Source: Cypionkella sp049896245
GTDB lineage: Bacteria; Pseudomonadota; Alphaproteobacteria; Rhodobacterales; Rhodobacteraceae
Direction: 5' to 3'
NCBI RefSeq assembly: GCF_049896245.1
Contig: NZ_JAFCTX010000002.1
Location: 1 to 64,000 of the forward strand
DNA: 64,000 nt
Part shown: in pieces, positions 34,878 to 43,423 of the stretch
How positions within the stretch are numbered: position 1 is the first letter of the stretch
Layout of the letters: each line of letters starts with the position of its first letter
Made by a program: the position numbers and the translations under genes
Notes under the pieces: model-generated
The model's database searches: none
What the model saw: only the letters and a program-made list of their open reading frames with translations
What the model was told of the DNA's origin: nothing

Positions 34878-36305
34878 CATTGCGGCGCGGCGGGTGTTCC
34901 AAGGTGCCGCAGATTCGATTTCAGCGCAGAGCGCGATCAATTCTTCATCGTTCCCGTAGGATGCCGCCAGATGGATGCCGATGGGCAAACCTGTCGTAGA
35001 TTGGCCTAATGGCAGCGAGGCGGCAGGCTGTCCGCTGGCGTTAAACACGGCGCAGAACGGCGAGTAAGAGAAGATGCCGCCGGGGCCGATACGGTAATTC
35101 ACATAGTCGTCGCGGTTGTGGTGATAGCGGCTAACGCGGGCAGGTGGCTCGGCGAGGGTGGCGGACAGCAGAATGTCGGTGCCACTGGCAAAGTATTCGG
35201 CCATCTGGCGACCGAAGCTGTGTATCTCGCCCACGGCTTCCAGATAGCGGGTTGGGGGCAGGGTGGCAGCATAGGCGACAGCGGAGCGGCCGATGCCTTC
35301 GACCAGATCGGGCGTCAGGGCGCGACCGTTCAGCGCTTTCTGGATCGACAAAGCGGTGCCGACACCGACAATATCCGTCCAGGCCCGCATCATCATATCT
35401 ACATCCGCGCTCGGCCGACCCTGCTCGACATGATGACCAAGTCTTTCCAGCAGCACTCCCGCATTGCGCACGGCTTGCGCCACCTCTGGATCAATCGCTT
35501 CACCGGTGAAGGTGGTATCACAGAGTGCGATGCGCAGGCGGCGCGGCGGGCGACTGATCGCGGCTGCATGACCATGCGCCAGCGCAGGTGCGACATAGGG
35601 CGCTCCAAGGTCAGGCCCTTCGCAGGCGTCCAGCATGATCGCGGTATCACGCACCGAGCGGGTCAAAAAGCCGTCAATCGCCATACCCGCCCAGCCTTCA
35701 CCGGAATAGGGGCCATCGGGCAGTCGGGCTCGGGTGGATTTGAAGCCGAACAACCCGCAGGAGGATGCTGGGATACGTACAGAACCGCCACCGTCCGAGC
35801 CATGCGCGAAGGCCACAATTCCGGCGGCCACCGCAGCGCCCGCGCCGCCGGATGAGCCGCCCGAGGTATAATCTAGGTTCCACGGGTTGCGGGTCGGGCC
35901 GCCATAGACTGCGGCTTCGGTGACAGCGCCGACGCCGCCCTCGGGGCTGGTGGTGCGGCCAAAGTTGACCACGCCCGTTGCCCTGATCCGTTCCCAGATC
36001 GCGGAATCGCGCGCGTAGGTGGTGTTCATCAGCAGACGCGAGCCGTTATGGCCGGGGAAATCCACCGCCTCGCAGCCAAGGTCTTTCAAGAGGAACGGCA
36101 CACCCCGGAACGGCCCGCGCGGCAAACCTTCGGCAATCGCACGGCGGGCGGCGGATTCTTGCATCAGCACCACGGCGTTGATCGCGGGGTTGCGCGCCTC
36201 GACCGCTGCAAGGGCTGCGTCCAGCAGTTCGGTCGGCGTCACTTGCCCCGATGCCACCATCCCCGCCAATTCCGTCGCATCGCGCGCGCCCAGATCACCC
36301 ATCAT
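34872..36305 (-). CDS. Amidase (amidase signature family), second copy
   Basis: A 477-residue amide hydrolase. The triad is complete: Lys in VPFLLKDLG, cis-Ser in TSGGSSGGAGAAV and Ser in HGSDGGGSVRIPAS, the standard form. It is only distantly similar to the amidase at 28241, so this is not a recent duplication. It is the first gene of the minus-strand stretch leading into the polyamine-type transporter, separated from the ATPase gene by 180 bases. A role in releasing amines or acids from amides taken up by the transporter is an inference. Confidence 0.9.
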   Translation of the reverse strand: MMGDLGARDATELAGMVASGQVTPTELLDAALAAVEARNPAINAVVLMQESAARRAIAEGLPRGPFRGVPFLLKDLGCEAVDFPGHNGSRLLMNTTYARDSAIWERIRATGVVNFGRTTSPEGGVGAVTEAAVYGGPTRNPWNLDYTSGGSSGGAGAAVAAGIVAFAHGSDGGGSVRIPASSCGLFGFKSTRARLPDGPYSGEGWAGMAIDGFLTRSVRDTAIMLDACEGPDLGAPYVAPALAHGHAAAISRPPRRLRIALCDTTFTGEAIDPEVAQAVRNAGVLLERLGHHVEQGRPSADVDMMMRAWTDIVGVGTALSIQKALNGRALTPDLVEGIGRSAVAYAATLPPTRYLEAVGEIHSFGRQMAEYFASGTDILLSATLAEPPARVSRYHHNRDDYVNYRIGPGGIFSYSPFCAVFNASGQPAASLPLGQSTTGLPIGIHLAASYGNDEELIALCAEIESAAPWNTRRAAMA

Positions 36306-36419
36306 CCCGATTCTCCCGCTTGTTTGGCGCAGTTGACGCCGACAAAGCGGTTGCGTCCCGTCCGGGATGACCAGCGATGTCGCAAACAGGCGGCGGTTAG
36401 GCCAAGGGCGCAGCGCTTG

Positions 36420-38168
36420 TCAGATGTTTGGGCTAGTCAGGTGTTTGGCAAGGCCAAGCCGCAGCGCCTCCATCGTCAGCGGTTTGGTCAGATAGCCGTC
36501 CAGGCCCGCAGCGAGATACAGTGCGCGGTCGGCCGTAGAGGCATCCGCCGTCATCGCCACCACCGGCAAATGCGGCCCCGGCAAGGCGCGGATCGCGGCC
36601 AGAGTCTCGATCCCCGACAGACCCGGCATGTGCAGATCAAGCAGCACCAGGTCGGGGCGCTGGGTGGCAATGGCTTGCAGGGCTGCGGCCCCGCTTTCCA
36701 CCTCGTCGACACGCACCTGCATACCGCGCAGATAGGTCGCGGCGACCAAGCGGTTGGTGGCGATGTCATCCACCACCAAGATAAGGTGCCCGGACAGATT
36801 GGCCGCATGTGCAGGCAGGTAGGCGGGTGTCGTGACCGGGCGGATCATCACGCTGAGCCGGAACAGCGCGCCGATCTGACTTGGCAAATGCACCAGATCG
36901 CCCTGCATATGCTGGGCGATGCTACGACTGATCGCCAGCCCAAGACCGGTGCCGCTGTGCGCGCCCGCCCCGCGTTGGAAGGGTTGAAACACAAGGCCGT
37001 GTTCATGCGCCGGGATGCCCTTGCCGGTGTCCGAGACATCTATCTGCAACTGACCGCCCATAGCTTGGCCGGCGTGGGGCAAAGGTTGTGCGCGGTAGCT
37101 GACCCGCAAGGTCGCACCGCCGGTTTTGGTGAACTTCAACGCATTGGACAAAAGGTTTGACAGGCATTGCCGCAAGCGCTGCGGATCGAATTCGGCGGTT
37201 TCCGGCAGATCGGGGGCAAGGTGGCCATCTGGCAACCGCGGCGCGGTAAACTCCAACCGCAGCCAAAGCCCGGCTTTGGCAAAGACTGGCTGGAACAGCG
37301 CCACCGTGGCCTCAACCACCTCTTTCGGTCTGGCGATGATCGGGCGGAGCGGCAGTTGGTTTTCTTCAATCGCAGCCATTTGCAAAATGTCATCAAGGAT
37401 GGCCGCCAGATCCAGAGCCGAGCTGACCAGCGTGTGCATCCTTGCCTGCGTGGCAGGGCTGGGCGTGTGCAGCAGTTCCGACTCGCCCATACCAACTATC
37501 GCGTTGAGCGGGGTGCGCAACTCGTGACTCATCTGCGCCAGAAAGTGGCCCTTGGCGCGGTTGGCGGCATCCGCCCTGACGCCGCGACTGCTGATTTCCA
37601 CATGCAGCGCATGATTGGATCGCATCGCCCCCAAGCCATAAGAAATGGCAGCCAGCAGGGCTACGGATGAGGCCGCAAAGCCCATCCAATCCTGTTTCTC
37701 CAGCCAGTAAAATCCGTTGCCGATCAGCGCCGTCAGCGTGGCCGCAGTCATGCCTGCGATGCCGAACGGCATGTGGATCGCCCGCACCGTGCTCAGCTGA
37801 AACAACGTCATGCTGAGTAGCCCCGCCGCCGCCGCTTTGGCAAATTCGGTGTCCTGCTGCCAGATCAACGCGCAACACAAAGTGTAAGATGTCTCGGTAA
37901 GAAAAACCGCCGCCACGGTTGCGAGGTAGCGGCGCGGTTGGCTGCTTGGATCAAGTGCGCGCATCAGCTGAAATCCGAGCCCCTCCAGCGCCATATCCAC
38001 TCCCAGCGCCGCCAGCACCAGCCAAGGCGGCAGAAACAGCGCCATCAGGCCAAAAGCGACAGATGTGCTTAAAAGGCGGGTGGGCTCTACCGCAGTAAGC
38101 ATCTGTAATTGGGTGCTGATTTGCGCAGCTGCATCGGGGCCCGGCATTAAGAACCGCAATATTTTCAT
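36420..38168 (-). CDS. Hybrid sensor histidine kinase with receiver domain
   Basis: From ATG 38168 the product has 582 residues. About six hydrophobic helices (30-190) form a membrane sensor without a large periplasmic loop. Then come HisKA with the phospho-accepting His in FLAQMSHELRTPLNAIVG, the ATPase domain with DTGKGIPAHEHG and GTGLGLAISRS, and a receiver domain with the phospho-Asp in LLDLHMPGLSG and Lys in YLTKPL. No separate response regulator or phosphotransfer gene lies nearby. The alternative start is TTG 38204. The signal is unknown. Confidence 0.93.
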   Translation of the reverse strand: MKILRFLMPGPDAAAQISTQLQMLTAVEPTRLLSTSVAFGLMALFLPPWLVLAALGVDMALEGLGFQLMRALDPSSQPRRYLATVAAVFLTETSYTLCCALIWQQDTEFAKAAAAGLLSMTLFQLSTVRAIHMPFGIAGMTAATLTALIGNGFYWLEKQDWMGFAASSVALLAAISYGLGAMRSNHALHVEISSRGVRADAANRAKGHFLAQMSHELRTPLNAIVGMGESELLHTPSPATQARMHTLVSSALDLAAILDDILQMAAIEENQLPLRPIIARPKEVVEATVALFQPVFAKAGLWLRLEFTAPRLPDGHLAPDLPETAEFDPQRLRQCLSNLLSNALKFTKTGGATLRVSYRAQPLPHAGQAMGGQLQIDVSDTGKGIPAHEHGLVFQPFQRGAGAHSGTGLGLAISRSIAQHMQGDLVHLPSQIGALFRLSVMIRPVTTPAYLPAHAANLSGHLILVVDDIATNRLVAATYLRGMQVRVDEVESGAAALQAIATQRPDLVLLDLHMPGLSGIETLAAIRALPGPHLPVVAMTADASTADRALYLAAGLDGYLTKPLTMEALRLGLAKHLTSPNI

Positions 38169-38241
38169 CGCGCGGGCATCCTCAAACTCTGTCTGGCTCA
38201 GCAAAGATCACGGGCTGTATCTGGTCAAGACAAAGCTTGGG

Positions 38242-38559
38242 TTATGGCGCGGGAATTGGCGCTATGGCGATCTCTTGCTGCAATGCGCCTTGCGGCGTGA
38301 AAATCAGGATGCGGTTGTCGGTGGTGACAACGCCGATCCAACCGGGCGCCATGGTGATCGCCTGCGCTGTGGCCCCGGCGGGCATTTGCAAGCTTGCCGG
38401 CAGGGCGGGGGTCAAGCTGTTTGCGTTCGGCATACGGGTGACAAGCAGGCCGACCACGGTTATGACACCGCCAATCATGGTGATCATCAGCACGATCACC
38501 AAAACTTTCAGCAAGCGGAGCGAGGGCGGCAAGCCCGGCTCGATCGGAGTGTCAGACAT
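38242..38559 (-). CDS. DUF6476-like small membrane protein
   Basis: A 105-residue protein with a polar N-terminus, one hydrophobic helix (VLVIVLMITMIGGVITVVGL) and a C-terminal part of about 60 residues with beta-like pattern (WIGVVTTDNRILIFTPQG). It matches the uncharacterised DUF6476 family, which I recall next to rluD in Rhodobacteraceae. Its start codon overlaps that of rluD on the opposite strand (CATG at 38557-38560). AAGGG serves as the ribosome site inside the rluD coding region. Confidence 0.82.
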   Translation of the reverse strand: MSDTPIEPGLPPSLRLLKVLVIVLMITMIGGVITVVGLLVTRMPNANSLTPALPASLQMPAGATAQAITMAPGWIGVVTTDNRILIFTPQGALQQEIAIAPIPAP

Positions 38560-39637
38560 GGCGAGCCCTTATGAAGACGAAGACGCTGTTGATGGCGCAG
38601 AAATGGGAGACGACGACGTGGCGAGCAACCGTCTGGTCATCGTGATTGGCGAAGACGCGACTCCTCGTCTTGATAAGGCGCTTGCGGCCGCGGTGCCAGA
38701 GCAAGCTGCACTGTCGCGCTCGCGTTTGATGAAGATGATCGACGAAGGCGACGTTTTGCGCGATGGCGTGGCGGTGACCAACCCGAAGACCAAGGTGAAA
38801 GCGGGTGAGGTCTACACCCTGATCCTCGCCCCCGCCGTCGATGTGGCGACCCTGCCGGAAGATATTCCGTTGTCCGTGATCTGGGAAGATGGCGACCTGA
38901 TCGTGATAGACAAGCCTGCAGGCATGGTGGTGCATCCCGCCCCTGGAACACCTTCCGGTACCTTGGTCAACGCGCTGTTGCACCATTGCGGCGATACCTT
39001 GTCTGGCATTGGCGGTGAGCGTCGCCCCGGCATCGTCCACCGCATCGACAAAGACACCACGGGCCTGTTGGTGGTCGCCAAATCCGACCGCGCGCATCAC
39101 GGATTGGCTGCGCAGTTTGAGGCCCATACCGTTAATCGCCGCTATCTCGCGGTGGTGAACGGCGTGCCTTCAGCCTATGATCCGCGCATCCGTGGCCTGA
39201 AGGGTATCACCTTTGAAGCAGGCGGCATCCTGAAAATCGCCACCCATCTGGAGCGCCACAAGACCGACCGCCAACGCCAAGCCGTTGTGTGGAATTCGGG
39301 CCGCCACGCCGTGACCCGCACGCGGGTGATGGAAGATTTTAAGGGTGGTGCTGCCCTGATGGAATGTTGGCTGGAAACCGGACGCACCCACCAAATCCGC
39401 GTCCATATGGCCTATGCGGGCCATGGCTTGGTCGGCGATCAGACCTATGGCGGCAAGAAAAAAGTCTCGCCCAAACTGTTCGGGCCTGAAGTGGCGGAAC
39501 TCGGCAACAGCTTCCCCCGCCAAGCCTTGCACGCGGCAACCTTGGGCTTCGCGCATCCGGTGACGGGCGAGATGCTGGAATTCACCTCGCCCTTGCCCGC
39601 TGATCTGGAGGGGCTGCTGGCGGCTTTGCGCCGCTGA
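38558..39637 (+). CDS. rluD: Ribosomal large subunit pseudouridine synthase RluD family
   Basis: This enzyme converts uridines of 23S rRNA helix 69 to pseudouridine. The 359 residues have an N-terminal S4 domain (TPRLDKALAAAVPEQAALSR) and the catalytic domain with Asp in GIVHRIDKDTTGLLVVAKSD. ETGRTHQIRVHM and the conserved GDQTYGG are also present. An acidic 20-residue leader precedes the S4 domain. ATG 38558 has GGAG nine bases upstream; a frame open from 38237 lies antisense to the DUF6476 gene and is discounted. rpoH lies downstream after structured DNA. Confidence 0.93.
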   Translation: MASPYEDEDAVDGAEMGDDDVASNRLVIVIGEDATPRLDKALAAAVPEQAALSRSRLMKMIDEGDVLRDGVAVTNPKTKVKAGEVYTLILAPAVDVATLPEDIPLSVIWEDGDLIVIDKPAGMVVHPAPGTPSGTLVNALLHHCGDTLSGIGGERRPGIVHRIDKDTTGLLVVAKSDRAHHGLAAQFEAHTVNRRYLAVVNGVPSAYDPRIRGLKGITFEAGGILKIATHLERHKTDRQRQAVVWNSGRHAVTRTRVMEDFKGGAALMECWLETGRTHQIRVHMAYAGHGLVGDQTYGGKKKVSPKLFGPEVAELGNSFPRQALHAATLGFAHPVTGEMLEFTSPLPADLEGLLAALRR

Positions 39638-39642
39638 GGGCC

Positions 39643-39717
39643 GCTCATCAAGCCTGACGGCTTTCTTCGCTTACGCCGCGCCTGTGACAGCGAGGAAAGC
39701 CGATAGGCTTGAGGAGC
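39643..39717. terminator. Large interrupted inverted repeat after rluD
   Basis: Paired segments are GCTC with GAGC, TCAAGCCT (39648-39655) with AGGCTTGA (39705-39712), then GGCTTTC with GAAAGCC inside. The 75-base hairpin starts six bases past the rluD stop. There is no T-run, so it may be a terminator, an mRNA-stabilising structure or the remnant of a small palindromic element. Confidence 0.6.
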
Positions 39718-39723
39718 GTTCGC

Positions 39724-39771
39724 TAACATTCCCGTGACCGGAATGTTACAAACCTTCCGCTGCGACGGAAG
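39724..39771. repeat. Two small perfect hairpins upstream of rpoH
   Basis: TAACATTCC (39724-39732) pairs with GGAATGTTA (39740-39748) around seven bases. Then CTTCCG (39754-39759) pairs with CGGAAG (39766-39771). Both lie upstream of the likely rpoH promoter, so they could be operators as well as RNA hairpins. Confidence 0.55.
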
Positions 39772-39810
39772 TGGAACCATCTTTCGTTAAACAAGTTATG
39801 CCTATGATGC

Positions 39811-39837
39811 TTGAAGGCGGCGTCTGGCATATATAAA
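39811..39837 (+). promoter_or_regulatory. Candidate rpoH promoter
   Basis: TTGAAG (39811-39816) and TATAAA (39832-39837) are separated by 15 bases, a little short of the optimum. The start codon is 51 bases further on. The -35 part, CTTGAA, also fits heat-shock promoters, but no CCCCAT-type -10 lies at the right distance, so housekeeping sigma use is more likely. Confidence 0.4.
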
Positions 39838-39888
39838 TTCGACTGTCCGGGGGCGAAACTGCACCGGACCAACGAGGGAGCGTCAAAC

Positions 39889-40785
39889 ATGAGCACCTAT
39901 GCAAATCTGCCAGCACCCAGCCCCGAACAGGGGCTGAACCGTTACATGCAGGAAATCCGCAAATTTCCGCTGCTTGAACCCGAAGAAGAATACATGCTGG
40001 CCAAACGCTGGGTCGATCACCAAGACAGCCCAGCCGCGCATCGCATGGTGACAAGTCATCTGCGACTGGCCGCCAAAATTGCCATGGGCTATCGCGGCTA
40101 TGGTCTGCCGCAGGCCGAAGTTATCTCTGAGGCAAACGTCGGTTTGATGCAGGCTGTCAAACGCTTTGACCCGGAAAAGGGGTTCCGCCTCGCGACTTAC
40201 GCGATGTGGTGGATCCGCGCGAGTATTCAGGAATACATCCTGCGCTCGTGGTCTTTGGTCAAACTCGGCACCACCTCGGCGCAAAAAAAGCTGTTTTTCA
40301 ACCTGCGCAAAGCCAAAGCCAAGGTTGGCGCGTTGGAGGAAGGCGATCTGCGGCCGGAAAACGTCACCCGCATCGCCACCGATCTGAACGTGTCGGAACA
40401 CGAGGTCGTTGATATGAATCGGCGTTTGTCGGGGGGTGATGCTTCGCTGAACGCAACGGTTGGTTCCGACGGTGAAGGCACCACGCAGTGGCAGGATTGG
40501 TTGGAAGATGAAGATAGCGATCAGGCTGGCGATTATGAGGCGCGCGATGAATTCGACATCCGCATGGACCTGCTGCACCAAGCCATGTCGGCGCTGAATG
40601 ACCGCGAAAAAGACGTGCTGATGAAGCGGCGCCTGTCGGAAACCCCGATCACGCTGGAAGAACTGTCGGAAAGCTACGGCGTTAGCCGTGAGCGTATTCG
40701 TCAGATCGAAGTCCGCGCGTTTGAAAAGCTGCAAGAGCGGATGCGCTCATTGGCCGTTGGCAAAGGCATGGTAATCCCGGCCTAA
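39889..40785 (+). CDS. rpoH: RNA polymerase heat-shock sigma factor RpoH
   Basis: This sigma factor directs polymerase to heat-shock promoters. The 298 residues begin MSTYANLPAPSPEQGLNRYM. Region 2 follows (LRLAAKIAMGYRGYGLPQAE to RLATYAMWWIRASIQEYILR), then the RpoH box (QKKLFFNLRKAK) that distinguishes sigma-32 from sigma-70. Region 4 has EELSESYGVSRERIRQIEVR. The sequence fits the RpoHI type of Rhodobacteraceae. GAGGGAG precedes ATG 39889. Many alphaproteobacteria have two rpoH genes; only this one is in the window. Confidence 0.97.
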   Translation: MSTYANLPAPSPEQGLNRYMQEIRKFPLLEPEEEYMLAKRWVDHQDSPAAHRMVTSHLRLAAKIAMGYRGYGLPQAEVISEANVGLMQAVKRFDPEKGFRLATYAMWWIRASIQEYILRSWSLVKLGTTSAQKKLFFNLRKAKAKVGALEEGDLRPENVTRIATDLNVSEHEVVDMNRRLSGGDASLNATVGSDGEGTTQWQDWLEDEDSDQAGDYEARDEFDIRMDLLHQAMSALNDREKDVLMKRRLSETPITLEELSESYGVSRERIRQIEVRAFEKLQERMRSLAVGKGMVIPA

Positions 40786-40793
40786 GACAAACT

Positions 40794-40820
40794 CCTTTGG
40801 GCGTATCTTGCGCCCAAAGG
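40794..40820 (+). terminator. Hairpin after rpoH
   Basis: CCTTTGGGCG (40794-40803) pairs perfectly with CGCCCAAAGG (40811-40820) around seven bases, nine bases past the rpoH stop. There is no T-run, only TTG. Confidence 0.7.
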
Positions 40821-40886
40821 TTGCGCCATGCGTGAGCAAAGGCTAGATAGCTGGATCAAACTGATGTGCCATAAAAGGGCCACCCT

Positions 40887-41579
40887 ATGACCATGCTGGA
40901 AACCTTTCTGAAACCGATGCACCGCGAGGGCTATAAGTTTGTCGGCATCTTCGCCGTCATCACCTTAGTGTTGTTTTGGATATGGGACCCGTTGGGTTGG
41001 CTTGGCGTTGGCGCAACCGTCTGGTGCTATTACTTTTTCCGCGATCCGAAACGCTCGGTCCCACAGGGGCGTGGCCTGATCGTCTCACCCGCCGATGGCG
41101 TGGTGTCTTTGATTGAACGCGCGGTGCCGCCGCCGGAACTTGGCGCGGGCAATGATGCGCTGACGCGGGTTTCGGTGTTCATGTCGGTATTCAACTGCCA
41201 TGTGAACCGCGCGCCGATTGCCGCACGCATCGCCAAAATGGCGTATCGTCCGGGTAAATTCCTCAATGCCTCGCTGGATAAAGCCTCGGAAGACAATGAG
41301 CGCAACAGCCTGCTGTTGGAGCTTCCCGATGGTCGCCACCTGATCGTGGTGCAGATTGCAGGCCTTGTCGCCCGCCGCATCGTGCCGTTCGTGTCGGAAG
41401 GTCAGTCGCTGCGCACAGGTGAACGTTTCGGCCTGATCCGCTTTGGGTCGCGCCTTGATGTCTATCTGCCCGATGGGGTCGAACCCTTGGTCGCGCTGGG
41501 TCAAACCATGCTCGGCGGCGAAACCGTTCTGGCCGAGTTGGACCGCGACATGCTGCGCCGCGCGGCAGTGCGGGAATGA
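40887..41579 (+). CDS. psd: Phosphatidylserine decarboxylase
   Basis: This membrane-associated enzyme turns phosphatidylserine into phosphatidylethanolamine. The 230 residues are the short form common in alphaproteobacteria. Near the N-terminus are two hydrophobic stretches. SPADGVVSLIE, FMSVFNCHVNRAP and RFGSRLDVYLP are family motifs; self-cleavage is expected between Gly and Ser of FGS, giving the pyruvoyl group. The ATGA overlap with pssA couples the two enzymes that act in sequence. Confidence 0.95.
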   Translation: MTMLETFLKPMHREGYKFVGIFAVITLVLFWIWDPLGWLGVGATVWCYYFFRDPKRSVPQGRGLIVSPADGVVSLIERAVPPPELGAGNDALTRVSVFMSVFNCHVNRAPIAARIAKMAYRPGKFLNASLDKASEDNERNSLLLELPDGRHLIVVQIAGLVARRIVPFVSEGQSLRTGERFGLIRFGSRLDVYLPDGVEPLVALGQTMLGGETVLAELDRDMLRRAAVRE

Positions 41580-42373
41580 AGGTGCCCGCCGCGCCGCAGC
41601 CTGCCGAACCTCAGCCTGCAAAGGCCGGGCGGCGTCCGCGCAAAAAGCTGCATATCGTGCAGTTGATCCCGAATTTTATGACCGTGGCGGCGCTCTGTGC
41701 GGGGCTGACAGCGGTGCGCTTTGCGATTGAGGGGCGATTTGGTCTGGCGGTTGCGCTGATCATCGCGGCGGCGGTGATGGATGGCCTTGATGGCCGCCTC
41801 GCGCGGTTTTTGAAAAGCGAATCCGATATGGGGGCTGAACTTGATAGCCTCTGTGATCTGGTCAATTTCGGGGTGGCTCCGGCGCTTATCACCTATCTTT
41901 GGGCGCTTCAGGGCATGCGTGCCGAGGGCTGGATCGCCTGCCTGATCTATGCCGTCGCTTGCTTGTTGCGCCTTGCCCGCTTTAATATCGGAAATCGCCA
42001 ACCTGACAATGATTCCAACAGCTTCCAAGGCGTGCCTTCCCCAGCGGGCGCACTGCTGGTGATGCTGCCGATGTTTCTCGCTTTCGCGCTGGACGACGGG
42101 CAGCCGCATGCCACTGGCCTTGTGGCGCTGTGGATGGCGCTGGTGGGCTGGCTGATGGTGGGGCGTTTCCGCACGCCGTCGTTCAAACGCGCCACGATCT
42201 ATGCCGAGAATGTCAGTTTTGTGCTGCTCGCCTTCGTCGGTCTGGTCGCGGCGTTGTTGACCTATCCTTGGACAACGCTGGCTCTGGTAGATTGCGCCTA
42301 TCTCGCGGCACTGGTCTACAGTTTCGTCAAAAAACCGCGCAAACCTGTGGAAGACGTGACACCCGAGGCCTAA
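41576..42373 (+). CDS. pssA: CDP-diacylglycerol-serine O-phosphatidyltransferase
   Basis: This integral membrane enzyme makes phosphatidylserine from CDP-diacylglycerol and serine, the substrate of psd just upstream. The 265 residues contain the CDP-alcohol phosphotransferase signature DGLDGRLARFLKSESDMGAE followed by LDSLCD, with the metal-binding aspartates. About seven helices follow. A basic N-terminal tail with GRRPRKK precedes the first helix. Together psd and pssA supply phosphatidylethanolamine. Confidence 0.95.
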   Translation: MKVPAAPQPAEPQPAKAGRRPRKKLHIVQLIPNFMTVAALCAGLTAVRFAIEGRFGLAVALIIAAAVMDGLDGRLARFLKSESDMGAELDSLCDLVNFGVAPALITYLWALQGMRAEGWIACLIYAVACLLRLARFNIGNRQPDNDSNSFQGVPSPAGALLVMLPMFLAFALDDGQPHATGLVALWMALVGWLMVGRFRTPSFKRATIYAENVSFVLLAFVGLVAALLTYPWTTLALVDCAYLAALVYSFVKKPRKPVEDVTPEA

Positions 42374-42433
42374 GCGATTGCGCTAACATGTCAGGCCCGC
42401 TAGTTTCGCAGCGAAACATAAGGGATTGAAAAG

Positions 42434-43423
42434 ATGAAGCCAGTGCGTTGGGGTATTTTGGGGGCTGCGAATTTCGCCAAAGAGCAGATGGCTCCGGCGA
42501 TACATGCGGCAAAAGGTGCGGAGCTGGCGGCTTTGGCGACATCCAGCCCGGAAAAAGCCGCCGGGTTTCAGGCGTTTTGCCCCGGCATCAAGATCCATTC
42601 CAGTTACGATGCTCTGCTCGCCGACCCCACGATTGACGCGGTTTATGTGCCGCTGCCGAACCATCTGCATGTTGAATGGACCCTGAAAGCTTTGGCGGCA
42701 GGCAAGCATGTGCTGACCGAAAAGCCAATTGCGATGCAGGCATCTGAGATCGATCAGATCATCGCGGCGCGGGATGCCTCGGGCTTGCTTGCGGCAGAAG
42801 CCTATATGATCGTGCATCATCCGCAGTGGCAGTTGGCGAAAAAATGGCTGGAGGCCGGCGAGATCGGCACCCTGCGCCACGTCGATGCCGCCTTCACCTA
42901 TTGCCTGACCGATATGGAAAACATCCGCAATCGTCCCGAAGTGGGCGGCGGGTCTTTGCGCGACATCGGCGTCTATACCTTTGGCTCGGCGCGCTTTGTC
43001 ACCGGATCAGAACCCGTTGATATTGCAGCGCGGCTGATCCTTGAAAACGGCGTCGATACCTTTGCGCAAGTGTCGGGCATCATGGATGGCCCGCATGGCC
43101 GCTTCACCTACGAGTCGATCACCTCGATGCGGCTATACAATCGGCAAGTGGTGACGTTCCAAGGCGACAAAGGCATGATCCGGCTGGATGGCGGCCCGTT
43201 CAACGCCAACACCAACGATATTGCCGAGACTGAATTGCACCAGAACGGCAACAAGGTGATCACCGAACGCTTCCCAACCGCGAACCATTATGTGCTGCAA
43301 GTCGAGGCATTTGGCCGCTCGGTGCGCGAAGGCGCGGCCTATCCATGCCCGCTGGAGTTTGTGAAGGGCACCCAAGCGATGATCGACACAGTGTTCAAGG
43401 TTGGGGTTGAAATCACCCTGTGA
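42434..43423 (+). CDS. Gfo/Idh/MocA family oxidoreductase
   Basis: A 329-residue NAD(P)-dependent dehydrogenase. The Rossmann loop reads WGILGAANFAKEQ. The catalytic Lys is in HVLTEKPIAMQ, the family EKP motif. The C-terminal alpha/beta domain contains GGGSLRDIGVYTFGSARFV. Members oxidise sugars, inositols or related polyols. Its stop overlaps the GTG start of a capsule-type gene (GTGA), which suggests it may prepare or modify a sugar for that pathway. Confidence 0.92.
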   Translation: MKPVRWGILGAANFAKEQMAPAIHAAKGAELAALATSSPEKAAGFQAFCPGIKIHSSYDALLADPTIDAVYVPLPNHLHVEWTLKALAAGKHVLTEKPIAMQASEIDQIIAARDASGLLAAEAYMIVHHPQWQLAKKWLEAGEIGTLRHVDAAFTYCLTDMENIRNRPEVGGGSLRDIGVYTFGSARFVTGSEPVDIAARLILENGVDTFAQVSGIMDGPHGRFTYESITSMRLYNRQVVTFQGDKGMIRLDGGPFNANTNDIAETELHQNGNKVITERFPTANHYVLQVEAFGRSVREGAAYPCPLEFVKGTQAMIDTVFKVGVEITL

